A stretch of 64,000 nt of DNA from Brachionus plicatilis (lineage: Eukaryota > Rotifera > Eurotatoria > Ploima > Brachionidae), in assembly GCA_010279815.1 (NCBI GenBank), contig QEOQ01000226.1, forward strand, positions 704,976 through 768,975, in the 5' to 3' direction. The notes under the pieces are model-generated. The model did no database searches, was not told the DNA's origin, and was given only the letters and a program-made list of their open reading frames with translations. Below, one piece after another: positions 1 to 10,263 of the stretch. A program made the translations under genes and the position numbers. The stretch's first letter is position 1. Every line of letters starts with the position of its first letter.

Positions 1-823
1 ATCTTAGATCTAAGAAGTTTTCTAAGAAAAAAAAATTTGAGATTCTTAGATGTTTAACTTCTAAGAACATCTAAGAACAACTAAGAATTCTTAAATATTT
101 TTTTAAATGACAAAAATGTTCTTTCTTTTTATACTAAAATAAAATATATTTGAGTCAATCAGATTCATCATTTTTTAACTTTAATTTTTATAACGTTCGA
201 CTGTCTTAGATAAGAACGATTTATTACTCCAATTATGGCGCAAAAATTAGAAAAAAATCACAACTTAAAAAATTATTATCCTTGGAATCTTTAGCAGTAA
301 GCTTTTTGAGTCTAAGCTAAAAAATTTGTTTTGACAACCGAAAGTCAGAAAAGAATTAAGGTTTAGTAAAAATGTTCTTGTTAAGGACTTTCTATTGATT
401 AAAGGTTAGAAATCAAGCAAAAGAATTCAATAAAGAGTTGAAACAGCAAGATCAAGATGTCATTTTAGTCATTTTATCTCTTTTAATTAATCACGTTATT
501 TAGTACATAATTTTGTTTAAAGTTAGAATATTTTGTAAAAGAGGATAATAATTTTTTAAGTTGTGATTTTTTTCTAATTTTTGCGCCATAATTGGAGTAA
601 TAAATCGTTCTTATCTAAGACAGTCGAACGTTATAAAAATTAAAGTTAAAAAATGAAGAATCTGATTGACTCAAATATATTTTATTTTAGTATAAAAAGA
701 AAGAACATTTTTGTCATTTAAAAAAATATTTAAGAATTCTTAGTTGTTCTTAGATGTTCTTAGAAGTTAAACATCTAAGAATCTCAAATTTTTTTTTCTT
801 AGAATACTTCTAAGATCTAAGAT
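1..823. mobile_element. TIR element with arms of about 280 bp, cut by window edge
   Basis: Bases 1-282 reappear as the reverse complement at about 548-823 with few mismatches. The arm ends are built from repeats of TCTAAGAA/TTCTTAGA. The core of about 265 bp (283-547) has no coding signal. This is the structure of a non-autonomous DNA transposon. The left flank lies outside the window, so neither the target duplication nor the superfamily can be read. TCTAAGAA-like motifs continue to about 850, so the true right end may lie slightly further. Confidence 0.8.
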
Positions 824-1084
824 TTCTAAGAACTAAGAATATTCTTAACGTAGGTGAAAAAGATAGTGAAATAATTCTGAATTCCTTAAAAATTACAATC
901 AGTGTAATTTCAATGAACCTATTTGCCTAAATGAATTAATCTTGGCTTAAAAAAAACTGAAGAGTGAAGCGACATCAAGACCTGACTCCCTCCAATATTG
1001 TGCATCATGAGGCTTTTAATAAACTTAAATTAACTAACTTACTTACCAACAGTCTCGAATCGACTTTTTGAGTTGAGTGAGAGA

Positions 1085-1135
1085 TATGTTGGACCGGTTC
1101 GAAACCAGTTTGTCCAAACCGGTCGACCAACCCTA
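1085..1135. mobile_element. End fragment of the ACCGGTT hAT-like family
   Basis: This short fragment has several ACCGGTT motifs and ends GGTCGACCAACCCTA, matching the right end of the element at 47579-48277. Only one end is recognisable. Bases 824-1084 and 1136-1408 show no gene. Confidence 0.55.
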
Positions 1136-1408
1136 GTTGAACTACTAACTATTATTCTTACTAATTCTTACTTAGTTCGGTTTGAGTCGGTTTAAATTGA
1201 TCTGACTTTTTGAAAAAGGAAAAAAAAAAAAAAAAAGAACAATTTGAATAATAATTATAAAAATTAAAATCAACATTTTAAAGGACATTTTTTTACAAAA
1301 TTCAATAGCACTAATTTTGTATCATATTATTTAACTTTTATTCCTTTTATTATCTTGCTTTCCTGAAATTTCAACTTTGTAAACATGTGTCACAAGCTTC
1401 ATCATATT

Positions 1409-1724
1409 GGCAAAATGTAATTTATTGTACATTTTTATATTTTTGAGAGAAGAAAAAAAAATCTCAAAATCAAAAAATCTAAAAAAATTTTCATTCAAGA
1501 AAAGTAATAATAAATTCGCAATTACTTTAAAAGGAGTTTAGAAAAATTTAAATGTAAAAATCAAGGATAATATTTTGAAAATCCCTTTTAATTAATTGCG
1601 AATTTATTATTACTTTTCTTGAATGAAAATTTTTTTAGATTTTTTGATTTTGAGATTTTTTTTTCTTCTCTCAAAAATGTAAAAATGTAAAAATATAAAA
1701 ATGTACAATAAATTACATTTTGCT
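1409..1724. mobile_element. MITE, GGCAAAATGTAA family, copy 1 (complete)
   Basis: This is a nearly full-length inverted repeat starting GGCAAAATGTAA and ending TTACATTTTGCT. It is flanked by a perfect 8-bp duplication ATCATATT at 1401-1408 and 1725-1732. The 8-bp duplication fits the hAT superfamily. There is no coding capacity. Other copies lie at 4690-4991 and 60697-60980. Confidence 0.85.
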
Positions 1725-1732
1725 ATCATATT

Positions 1733-3143
1733 TCAATATATCTCTTTTTATTTCAGTTTATTTTACTCTTTTAAACTTTTTTCTTATTTTTAATTTGATT
1801 TTATTTTATTATTTATTTATTTATTTGTTAAATGTACCGAGCTTAAGCTCCTTCAGAATAAAAATAAAAATTAAGTTAAGTAAATTAAAAATTAAAAAGT
1901 TAAGTGAAATAAAATCAAGAAATAAAAATAAAAATATGAATAAAGATAAATAAATTCCAAGTCATTAAAAAAGAATTAAAAACTTTTTTGCTTCATTTTT
2001 CACAAGTACAAGTTCGGAGTTGGAATTGACTTGAGTTTTTAGACTTTTAAACAACTCTGGTTATTAAACATTAATTTTTTTTTTACAAAATTATGCTGGA
2101 AAAAAGTTAAGGTTTATTAAATAGTTATTTTTGGGTTAAAAATTTAAAAATTGGTAAATTTTGGCTAAATTTTATTTATAAAAAGCAACACAAAAAAACT
2201 TAATTTTTATTGTACTTTAATTTTTATTGAAATTAATAAAAATTTTTATATGTAGTTCCAAATGTTTTTTTTGTTGTTTTTTTTATCTAGCTACCATAGT
2301 GAGCTTTACAGGTTAATACCTGTAGTAGCATATAATTATTATTATTTTTTTTAAATGAATTTAGAATTTGTTTGAAAAGATAATTTAATATTTTAATTGA
2401 ATCTCGAACAAAATATCAATTACGTTCTTATGATGCTAGCTTTAATGATCTTGTGACAGAGAACTTAAAAATAAATTAAATTGTTATCAAAATTTAAAAA
2501 CCTTATCTATTGCAAAGATTTAATTTTAAAATTAGGAATTTAATCTGAAAAATTGATTAAAAAATGCTAAATATTCTTACTAATTTAAAGCTAAATATGT
2601 AATTTCACACTAAATTAAATAAATTAGATTTTTTACGTCAAAATTTGTTAATTTACATAAAATATACTTAACAAACCAATTCTGTTTATCTACTTCTTTC
2701 CAAAAAAAAATTTTTATTAGCTCTGTTTTTTTTCTAGATAAAATTTTGAACATAAATCTAAAAATATGAATTCTGGTTATTATCTTTAGGCTTATGAGTA
2801 AAAAACAACAAGTACATGGAAAAAAATTTGCATCGGAAAAAACCAACAACACCTAGAGAAACAAGCATAAAAATGGACCATCGGACCACAAATTTTGGAA
2901 TAATTACTTGACTTGTGACATATAAAAATTCTGAATTTAATTCTGAATTATACTTTTTTTTGGCTAGGTTTTTATTAATTGTCAAAATAAAAATTAATTT
3001 TATCTATTTTTATTTTTTTTATATTTTATTAATAAATCATGAGCTTTCATATTTGATTGCGTTAATTCATAATTTGAATAAAAAATATCCAAGAAAAAAA
3101 AATGATTTATTCAAGCTAATAACTAAAGGTTTGAAGAAAAAAT
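1733..3143. other. Gene-free AT-rich stretch with a LINE-like 3' tail
   Basis: No convincing gene is visible. At about 1833-1875 the text GAGCTTAAGCTCCTTCAG followed by AATAAAAATAAA runs resembles the 3' end of a non-LTR retrotransposon, a small hairpin plus A-rich tail. Similar tails occur near 29890, 31575 and 38065. Open frames here are low-complexity products of AT-rich DNA. Confidence 0.4.
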
Positions 3144-3596
3144 TTAATAGTATATTGGAACTCGATTTATCATTGGCTTTATTTCTGCTTCTTTTTTGGG
3201 TTCTACTGGTTCTTCTTTCTTCAAAAACTTTTCGAAATCATCGCCATATTTAGAATAGCAATTTTGGCAAACATTTTTACTTCTAATGGAAAAAAATCTT
3301 CCATTTATTGGGGATTGACAGGGACCTTCACATCGAAAGCATTCCCGATGAAGCACTTTTCCATTTACGGTCATATAATTTTCACCGATTTTGGTGACCT
3401 TATTGCAATTGCTACATCTAGGCAATGCCGCTTCAGAGAAGCAGTTGGAACACAAAAACCTTCCATTGTGTGTAAAAAAATTAGTTAGATTACATTTACA
3501 TGATTCACATTTGAAACACTGGGGATGAAAGCTCCTGCCATTGGCAGTTGTAAACTGCCCATTAATTACCTCATTGCATTCGTAGCAACTGTACAT
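3144..3596 (-). CDS. Two-LIM-domain protein
   Basis: The 150-aa protein holds two tandem LIM zinc-binding domains. LIM1 ligands are C4, C7, H24, C27, C30, C33, C49 and C52. LIM2 ligands are C61, C64, H83, C86, C89, C93, C110 and C113, with one extra residue between C89 and C93. A charged tail rich in Lys, Glu and Pro follows from about residue 120. LIM domains bind other proteins, commonly at the cytoskeleton or in the nucleus; a partner cannot be named here. The ATG at 3596 begins three codons before the first zinc ligand, so the ORF looks complete, although a non-coding upstream exon is possible because AG precedes the start. The closest type is a paxillin/PINCH/CRP-like adaptor; the exact family is undecided. 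Confidence 0.85.
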   Translation of the reverse strand: MYSCYECNEVINGQFTTANGRSFHPQCFKCESCKCNLTNFFTHNGRFLCSNCFSEAALPRCSNCNKVTKIGENYMTVNGKVLHRECFRCEGPCQSPINGRFFSIRSKNVCQNCYSKYGDDFEKFLKKEEPVEPKKEAEIKPMINRVPIYY

Positions 3597-3977
3597 TCTA
3601 TTTTCAAAAAAGCTTTATTTTTTAGGTGTAAAAGTGATTAGGTATTTATTTTATATCAGTTACTTTAGTTATTCTAACAACATTTATATAATTAAGTAAT
3701 AAAGATAAATTTTAATCATTTACTTGAAGATTATTTTTAAAGAGATAATTCATCAGGTATTCTATAGCAATTAGAATTTATTCTCAACAAAATCGAAATT
3801 GTTTTTTATTTTGATAAAATATCATATTGTAATGAGGTAAAAATTACCACGATAAATTATCATTTAAACAAATATTTAATTTAAAATAGAATTCTTAGTA
3901 AAAGGCTTTATTTAAATATTTCCTACGATTTAAATTTTCAAATTTTTTAAATCATAGAATTTAGAATAATAACTAAA

Positions 3978-4103
3978 ATGGTAAGATTATGAATAGATAT
4001 TTTTCCATTTAGCTCATGAATTCATTTAATGTTTAGGATATCGATGACATTGAACTGCAAATGGAGAAACTCCGGCTATTGAAAAAAAGTCGCGAACTAG
4101 AAT
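3978..4103 (+). CDS. Candidate small 5' exons encoding a coiled-coil segment
   Basis: An ATG at 3978-3980 is followed directly by a GTAAGA donor. An acceptor (tttag) at 4035-4036 opens an exon from 4037 reading DIDDIELQMEKLRLL then KKSRELE, with CGG, CGC, CTC and CTG codons that stand out from the AT-rich surroundings. A donor GTAAAT sits at 4104. The heptad spacing suggests an amphipathic helix. The exon ends in phase 1 and the large exon at 5537 opens in a compatible phase, so these could be the missing 5' exons of the MACPF-like gene. Alternatively a third exon at 4193 gives a stop within seven codons. It is seen only as an open frame with plausible splice sites; no transcript evidence is available. 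Confidence 0.35.
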
Positions 4104-4514
4104 GTAAATTTTTTTATCTTAATGCTGAATTACAAAGTACCCTATAATTGCTGGTATTTTGTAATTATTTAGCTACTTAATTCAAATTCTAGGTGAAAGA
4201 CTCGTGCTCAGGTGACAGCAGGTTTTTGCTTTAAGTGCTGGTTAATTTTCATAGTGAAAAATATTCATTTTGAATAGAGTCTTGAAAAATCTTTAAGAAT
4301 GAATTCAAAAATTTTAAGTTAAGGTCCAAGATGTGATATGGCAGCTATTTGAAGGAATTTTTTTTGTTTAAATTTTTCATTAAACTTAAAAGTAAAAAAA
4401 TCTTAAAAAAGAACTGGTTTTATTAAGGCTTATTGTGGCAATTTTATAGAAAACATCCAATAAAAAAATAATACAATTTTATAATTTTTTTTTCTGATTG
4501 TCAAAATTTTTTTC

Positions 4515-4666
4515 TGAAACAAAGTGAAACTAGTTTTTATTCACCTACTGCGGAAGTCTGTAGAATCTGCATGCTATTTTAAAAGATTAAAACAAGTAGA
4601 ATTAACTGGCACAAATTTTGTAGACTACCGCAGTAGGTGAATAAACACTAGTTTCATTTTGTTTCA
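4515..4666. mobile_element. Small TIR element of 152 bp
   Basis: The ends TGAAACAAAGTGAAACTAG and its complement begin inverted arms of about 50 bp, including CACCTACTGCGG and CCGCAGTAGGTG, around a spacer of about 45 bp. No ORF and no clear target duplication were seen. Confidence 0.75.
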
Positions 4667-4689
4667 TCTAATGAACAAATTTTACATTT

Positions 4690-4991
4690 AAAACACATTT
4701 TTACATTTTTGAGAGAAGAACAAAAAATCTCAAAATCAAAAAATCTTAAAAAATTTTCATTAAAGAAAAGTAATAATAAATTCGCAATTACTTAAAATGG
4801 AGTTTTAGAAAAATTTAAATGTAAAAACCAAGGGTAATTTTTTGAAAATCCCTTTTAATTAATTGCGAATTTATTATTACTTTTCTTGAATGAAAATTTT
4901 TTTAGATTTTTTGATTTTGAGATTTTTTTTTCTTCTCTCAAAAATGTAAAAATGTAAAAATATAAAACTGTACAATAAATTACATTTTGCC
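4690..4991. mobile_element. MITE, GGCAAAATGTAA family, copy 2 (left end damaged)
   Basis: The arms are nearly identical to the element at 1409-1724. The right end is complete (TTACATTTTGCC), while the left end has lost the terminal GGCAAAATG. It would lie in an intron if the exons at 3978-4103 belong to the gene at 5537. Bases 4992-5536 hold no further feature that I can identify. Confidence 0.8.
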
Positions 4992-5536
4992 TGAGTAGAC
5001 ACTGTACTGTGCGAAAATTAAAAAAATAAATAAAATAATTAATATTAAAGTTATCAAACTAACAAGAATAAAAATAAAATCAATATAAATTAATTATATG
5101 AATGAAATGAATGTTTTTTATGAAATATAAAAAAAGTGGTGTTGCAAATTAAAAAAAAAGAATAATCTTTAATGAATGAAATAACTTTGATTAAGTATGA
5201 ATAAAATCCCAAAACAAAATCGATCAAAATAATTAAAACAATTCAAAGTTTATTAGGTTAAAAATTCAAAAAAAAATTTTTTGACAATTTTTGAATTTGT
5301 TCCCAGAATTTCAACAAAACAAATAAAATTACACTAAAGATAAGTTTTAATCTTTAAAAAAGACAACCAATTAAATAATTTTAATAGATAAACTATTAAA
5401 TGATTTAATTTTATAAAAAGAGAAATTTTGAATTGTATGCTGTTTAATCTTCTAATAATAAATCATTACTTTTAAAATTTATTGAAAAATTTTAAACATA
5501 AACAAAAAATTTAACCAAACAAATTTTTTTTTAAAG

Positions 5537-7830
5537 TGCAAAAACAAAACTCGATTCAATCCAACAATGAAGATAAAATTGTCATAGGAAAATTTAATGG
5601 TGGTGTAGCCACAAAAGCTATTTTGGCCAACTTGAAAAATTTTGCAAAACAAGAACTTCTCGTTCTTCCAGATGACATTAAGCTTTATTCAAACTCGCTT
5701 CCGACCCAGGCTAGTCACAAGATCTATCAGAGCTTTAGTGAATCATCTAACTTTGTCTCGTCTTTCATGTCCTCAAAATTTTCGCAAGAAAAGTCTGTAG
5801 GATTCAAAGTGCCTCTATTTGGCGCTTCTCTGGGAGCAAGCAAAGAATCCTCCTCCTCATCGGGTTCAAGCAACAGCAACGCTCAAGGAGCTTCGTCCAG
5901 CAAAAATCAGATGTCTGTTGTTATCTATGAGTACATTCCAAAGGGCTCTTTTGACTTGCCACCAAGCGAAATTATTCTGACCAAAGCAGCGGAACGCAGA
6001 GCGCTTAGAATCAATTCCCTGAAAGATGCTTTTGAATTTTTCGATGAATTCGGTGCCTTTTGTCCTGTTTGCACTTACACAATGGGTGGTGTTTTTATGT
6101 GTGAGGTTAAAGCCTCTGGCAAAAGCTCGAGTAGCTCGCATGAATTCTCCTCAAGTGCTTCATCTGCCATTTCATCAAAAGTGAGTGGTTCTATAGGCTT
6201 TGGCGGATTCGAACTGTCCGGTGGCAAGGGGTCCTCATCGGCTAGTGAATCTGGTGGTGGCCAAAAAAACTCGAGTGCTAGCGGTTCTGTTAACATAGAC
6301 GTCAAATGTCTTAATTATGGTCCGCAACATTTGAATATAGAAGAATTTAGAAAGGCAATCAATCAGAACAGAAACGAGTGGACCAACATTGGTTGTCATT
6401 TGACCAAAATTAAGCCAGTGTTTGAAATCATCAGGGACACAGACAGAGAAGATTTGAAAAATGCCGTTTATTATCTTAATATTGGTCACATTGTCAAAGA
6501 ACTAGAAAACAGCATGGTGCTTCAGATAGAGAAAAAGTTCGAAAAAAAAAACACCGATCTAAAATTTGACATCGACTTGTTTTTGAGTTGTTTAAGTGAA
6601 GACATTCAAGAGATAGCCATAGAAGAGTTTGCCAAAATGTCCAAGAACAATTGCGATGACATATTCAAAAAATTTGAGAAGTGGATGAAACAAATATACA
6701 AGAATACACTGAACGACAATTTGAACACCATTCAGAAAATTTTGGACATTGGCTTTGACTTCCCCTCTTCTGATATTCACTTGAATAACATCTACTTGGA
6801 AAGCAAAAGTGAATTTTGCTTCATATTTTACTACAATGACAAATTAAGAAGAGCCAGACGCGAGAATTGGGAAGATGCGCTTGAGTGCATGGCTGATCTA
6901 AAGAAAAAGAACGAAAACTATGGCCACTATATTTTGTGCAATTTGGAATTGCACGATGAAGTTGACGATGTGGACGACATGTGCATCAGAATGTTCTATG
7001 AGGGAAAAGAAAAAAAACTAATGTTTTTCAATGAAGATTTTATTGAGTTCCACAAAGTGAATGTTGGTGACACTGAAATAAGCTTTAATGACAGAATTCT
7101 CACCTACTATATCGAGGATGAAATATTCACCAGGTTCAGAGAGCTCAAAAAAATAGAATTCAAGAATGGAAGTTTGAGTGTTCTGAGCGAAAGTAGTCTA
7201 GCTGGACTTGCGGATGTGGAACACATTGATTTTCAAGGAAACAAAATTAGATCAATTGAAGACAGGTCTTTTGCCGACTTGACTTCACTGGAACATTTGA
7301 ATCTTTCCGAAAATAGAATAGACCATGTCACTGACGCCACTTTTGAAGGCCTAAATTCGCTGGAATTTTTGAATTTAGAGAGAAACGCCATCAGAACTCT
7401 TGGCGAAAGTGTTTTTGCTAGTTTAAGAAATTTGACAATTTTAGATATAAGTGACAACCGTATCACTTCAATTGAGTGCAGTTGTTTTAAAGGTTTGGAA
7501 AATGTGGAGTATCTTGACTTGAGGTCAAATCTGATAAACAGCATCGAGCCAGGAAGTTTGGCTGGCATGAAAAATTTGAAAAAGCTCTTGCTCAACTACA
7601 ATAAGCTTAGCAGTGTCGAGTCAGGCTTGTTTGATGGAGTAAATTGTTTGAAAAAATTAGACTTGTCCAAAAATTTGATCAAAAAAATAGACGATGATGT
7701 ATTCGATCCATTGTTGGAAGAGCTAGAATATATTAATATTGGAAATAACAAGATAGATGAGTCGGTTCTGGATAAATATGATTTCAAGAATTTAAAGGAG
7801 AAAAATTATGATTCAAAACGAGATGAATAG
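5537..7830 (+). CDS. MACPF-like domain plus leucine-rich-repeat protein
   Basis: The long exon encodes about 763 aa. Residues ~20-300 look like a MACPF fold. A diverged signature FGAFCPVCTYTMGG lies at ~172-185, flanked by Ser/Gly-rich stretches (~103-123, 195-250) where the membrane-inserting hairpins of MACPF proteins sit, and then by a W-x-x-I-G segment near 282. Residues ~530-745 hold about eight 24-residue leucine-rich repeats of the LxxLxxLxLxxNxI type ending GNNKI. The frame opens with GTG at 5536, not ATG; TTTTTAAAG before 5537 fits a splice acceptor, so the true start is a split ATG or lies in an upstream exon (see 3978-4103). MACPF proteins can oligomerise in membranes, but the Tyr-Gly and His positions of the signature are substituted. 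No signal peptide is visible. An AATAAA lies just after the stop. Confidence 0.75.
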
Positions 7831-7839
7831 AAATAAATT

Positions 7840-8740
7840 TTAAAATTTAATTTAATGACAGAGTAGAATAAAAATTTTTATTTAAATTTTTTTTTTTATT
7901 TTTTACCTCTTCATGTAATTAAAATGAGCTTGATGTGTAAAAAATGTCTTAAATTTTCGATTTTTGGAAAAAAAAGACATTTTTTCAAAAATTTTGAATT
8001 TTGAATTGATACAACTCTTTTTCACATTTTGGATTTTACGTTAATTTACGTAAAATGTGGTAAAATTTGGTTAATTTACGGTATTTTACGTAATTTTTCG
8101 TAAAATACTGTTATCAAATCACCACTGTAAAAAATGAAGCGAATATTTCCGGTCTAAGCATTTTTAATATGTTGTTAAGAGACAAAAGATATGTAAAAAA
8201 AGTATCTTTGAAAATTTTTGAGTTGGGGATATTTTACTCCAGAGACTCTTAAAGACAAACACCCTTTATTTTGTTTAATTTAGTTTATTTTGATAAAAAT
8301 ATAAAAGTTACCAAAAAATTAATTTAATTTTCGGATTCCTCAATAAAATTTTTTGAAAGAGAACTTTTTTCCAAGGAAAAAAAAGTATCCATATCACTTT
8401 TATAGAACTAAAAGGAAAGATTCCCAGCTAAAATGTGCTAAAACTTTGACTGATTAAAAAGCTTGAAAAAGTCAACTATATTGAGCTAATTTACATAAAT
8501 TCTAAATCAGCACATTCAAATTTATAAGAATATATTAAAAAAAAATGTCTGAGGCATATTTCATATCTTCAACCAATAATGCCCCATATCTTTTACGTAA
8601 ATTTACTTTTTTTTCGTCAAATTACGTAAATTAACGGAAATTGACGTAAATTTACGTAAAATTAAGTGGCGTAGCGCTAACTGTACATGCTTGAAAAGTC
8701 GAAAACTTTAAATTGTCTTTAAATTAAATTTTCTTAGCAA
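7840..8740. repeat. Gene-free stretch with TTTACGTAAA-type repeats
   Basis: Clusters of the palindrome TTTACGTAAA and variants lie at about 8031-8110 and 8598-8665, in opposite arrangement around plain AT-rich DNA. They suggest the ends of a decayed inverted-repeat element. The same words recur near 27571, 27971, 38700-39075 and 58501. No gene is visible. Confidence 0.45.
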
Positions 8741-8751
8741 GTTAGAAACGA

Positions 8752-9520
8752 GGTTATCCCTAAAACACGGACCCGGACTCCGGAAAACGGACTCGCGGAC
8801 CCGGACTTTTCGAGCCTAAAACACGGACCCGGACGTGGGAAAAAACTGTTTTACTAAAATATGGACCCGGACGTGCGAAAAAAATGAATCACTAAAATAC
8901 GGACTCCGGATTATTTTAAAAACTAAAACACGGACTCCAGAATCCTAGTAATAATTTTAAACAAAAAAAGTATTTAAAAAACTGCATGCAAAAAAATGAA
9001 ATTATGATAAAAAAACAAAAAAATGTTTTATTTTTAATTTTGGAATCGAAAGCGTTTTATTTTAAAAATTTAATTGACCAATGTGATATAATTGTCAAAC
9101 CAGATGATTTGCCGTGTGGTGTTGTAAATATAGATTTTAATACTTATAAGAATTGTTTTACTGAAGATGGTTTTGAGGCGTTAGTTGCTGTTTTAAATGC
9201 TAAAAAACAAATCAATAGGTCCAAAGAGAGAAAAGAAAAATTTGTCAAACTTTTAAAATTTATTTTTATATAATGAATTGCCGTTAAATTTTCGTTTTTT
9301 GTGATAAACACTAAATTCTATAATATAATTTTGTGTCATTTTTAAATCATTCATTTTTAATAAATTTTGTCCGGAGTCCGGATATTAGAATCTGAAAGTC
9401 CGGGTCCGTGTTTTAGCAAATTTTTCAAAAGTCCGGGTCCGGGTTTTAGTTGAATTTTTTTTCGAGTCCGGGTCCGTGCTTTAGGCTCGAAAAGTCCGGG
9501 TCCGTGTATTAGGGATAACC
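8752..9520. mobile_element. TIR element with 9-bp target duplication, carrying an ORF
   Basis: The ends read GGTTATCCC and GGGATAACC and are flanked by a perfect 9-bp duplication TAGAAACGA at 8743-8751 and 9521-9529, the length typical of Mutator-like (MULE) elements. The arms (~8752-8945 and ~9365-9520) are built from repeats of ACACGGACCCGGAC, strikingly GC-rich against the surroundings. The interior carries a 95-codon ORF at 8986-9273. The preserved duplication suggests a fairly young insertion. Confidence 0.85.
8986..9273 (+). CDS. Hypothetical 95-aa ORF inside a MULE-like element
   Basis: An ATG-initiated ORF fills the space between the GC-rich arms of the 8752-9520 element. The middle (about residues 30-70: CDIIVKPDDLPCGVVNIDF, then NTYKNCFTEDGFEALVAVL) has balanced, protein-like composition. 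The C-terminus is Lys/Arg-rich and then hydrophobic. I do not recognise it. It may be a remnant of the element's own coding region or a captured host fragment. It lacks transposase catalytic motifs. Confidence 0.4.
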   Translation: MQKNEIMIKKQKNVLFLILESKAFYFKNLIDQCDIIVKPDDLPCGVVNIDFNTYKNCFTEDGFEALVAVLNAKKQINRSKERKEKFVKLLKFIFI

Positions 9521-9929
9521 TAGAAACGAGCTTTTTCAATAAAAGATAAAAAATAAAAAAATAAAACATTCAATGAGTGAGTCTGGTCGATAGTGTTATC
9601 AAGTGCTAACATAATGTAATGCTACCATTGGGGACCAAACAGGTCATGTTAACATTCTGATAACTAGAAAGTTATTAACCTATTTCGTTATCAAAAAAAT
9701 ATAAATTTTTTAATATATTTTTAAATGTAATCATGATAGCAATATTGTTATCGATAACCTTAAAATGTTATCATTCCTTTGCTTATGTCATCATTTACAC
9801 GAAAATGTTATCATTTTATAAAGTATAAAAAATTTTAAATTTTAGATTTATTCAAATAAGTAAAAAAAAAATATCTTTTTAAAAATTATAATTTTTAAAG
9901 TTTAGGCAGAATTTTTTTTTGTTGAATAA

Positions 9930-10040
9930 TTATTTTTTTTTGTGCTTACGTGCTATGTGTAAATTGACTCCTCGCAAACCTTCCATGTATTGTCCACATT
10001 CTGGGCATTTCGTAGGATTTTTTTTGTTACTTAATACTTA
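9930..10040 (-). pseudogene. C2H2 zinc-finger relic in TIR element
   Basis: The minus-strand frame reads CPECGQYMEGLRGVNLHIAR then KH, a C-x2-C-x12-H-x4-H zinc finger, ending in KKK and a stop. Only about 35 codons are open and there is no ATG, so it is an exon or a broken ORF. Single fingers like this occur in transposon and retroelement proteins; the parent protein is not identifiable. Confidence 0.5.
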
Positions 10041-10263
10041 ATTTGATAGATTTCTTTTAAATTGCTTAATTATTTTTAAATTGTATTCAAGGAATTTTTT
10101 TGTTTATTTTAGAGCAAAACAAAATTAGTCTAACAAATTATAAGAAATTTTTCTTAATTTTGTTTTATTATCATTAATAAACGAATTTCATCATAGATAT
10201 TAAATGTTATAAAAATAATTTATTTGTTATCATTGTTTGTATTTTGTTATCATGTATGATAAC

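Noticed and set aside
1720..1953. 77-codon plus-strand ORF
   Set aside because: Built from Leu/Ile/Phe/Lys/Asn runs typical of AT-rich DNA; it starts inside a MITE and contains a LINE-tail-like sequence.
2390..2480. Short plus frame reading QLRSYDASFNDLVTENLK
   Set aside because: Looks protein-like but covers only about 30 codons, with no splice sites or motif; it could be a retroelement scrap.
9576..9700. Target duplication for the 9581-11405 element
   Set aside because: Flanks of the two ends were compared at 2, 8 and 9 bp and do not match convincingly.
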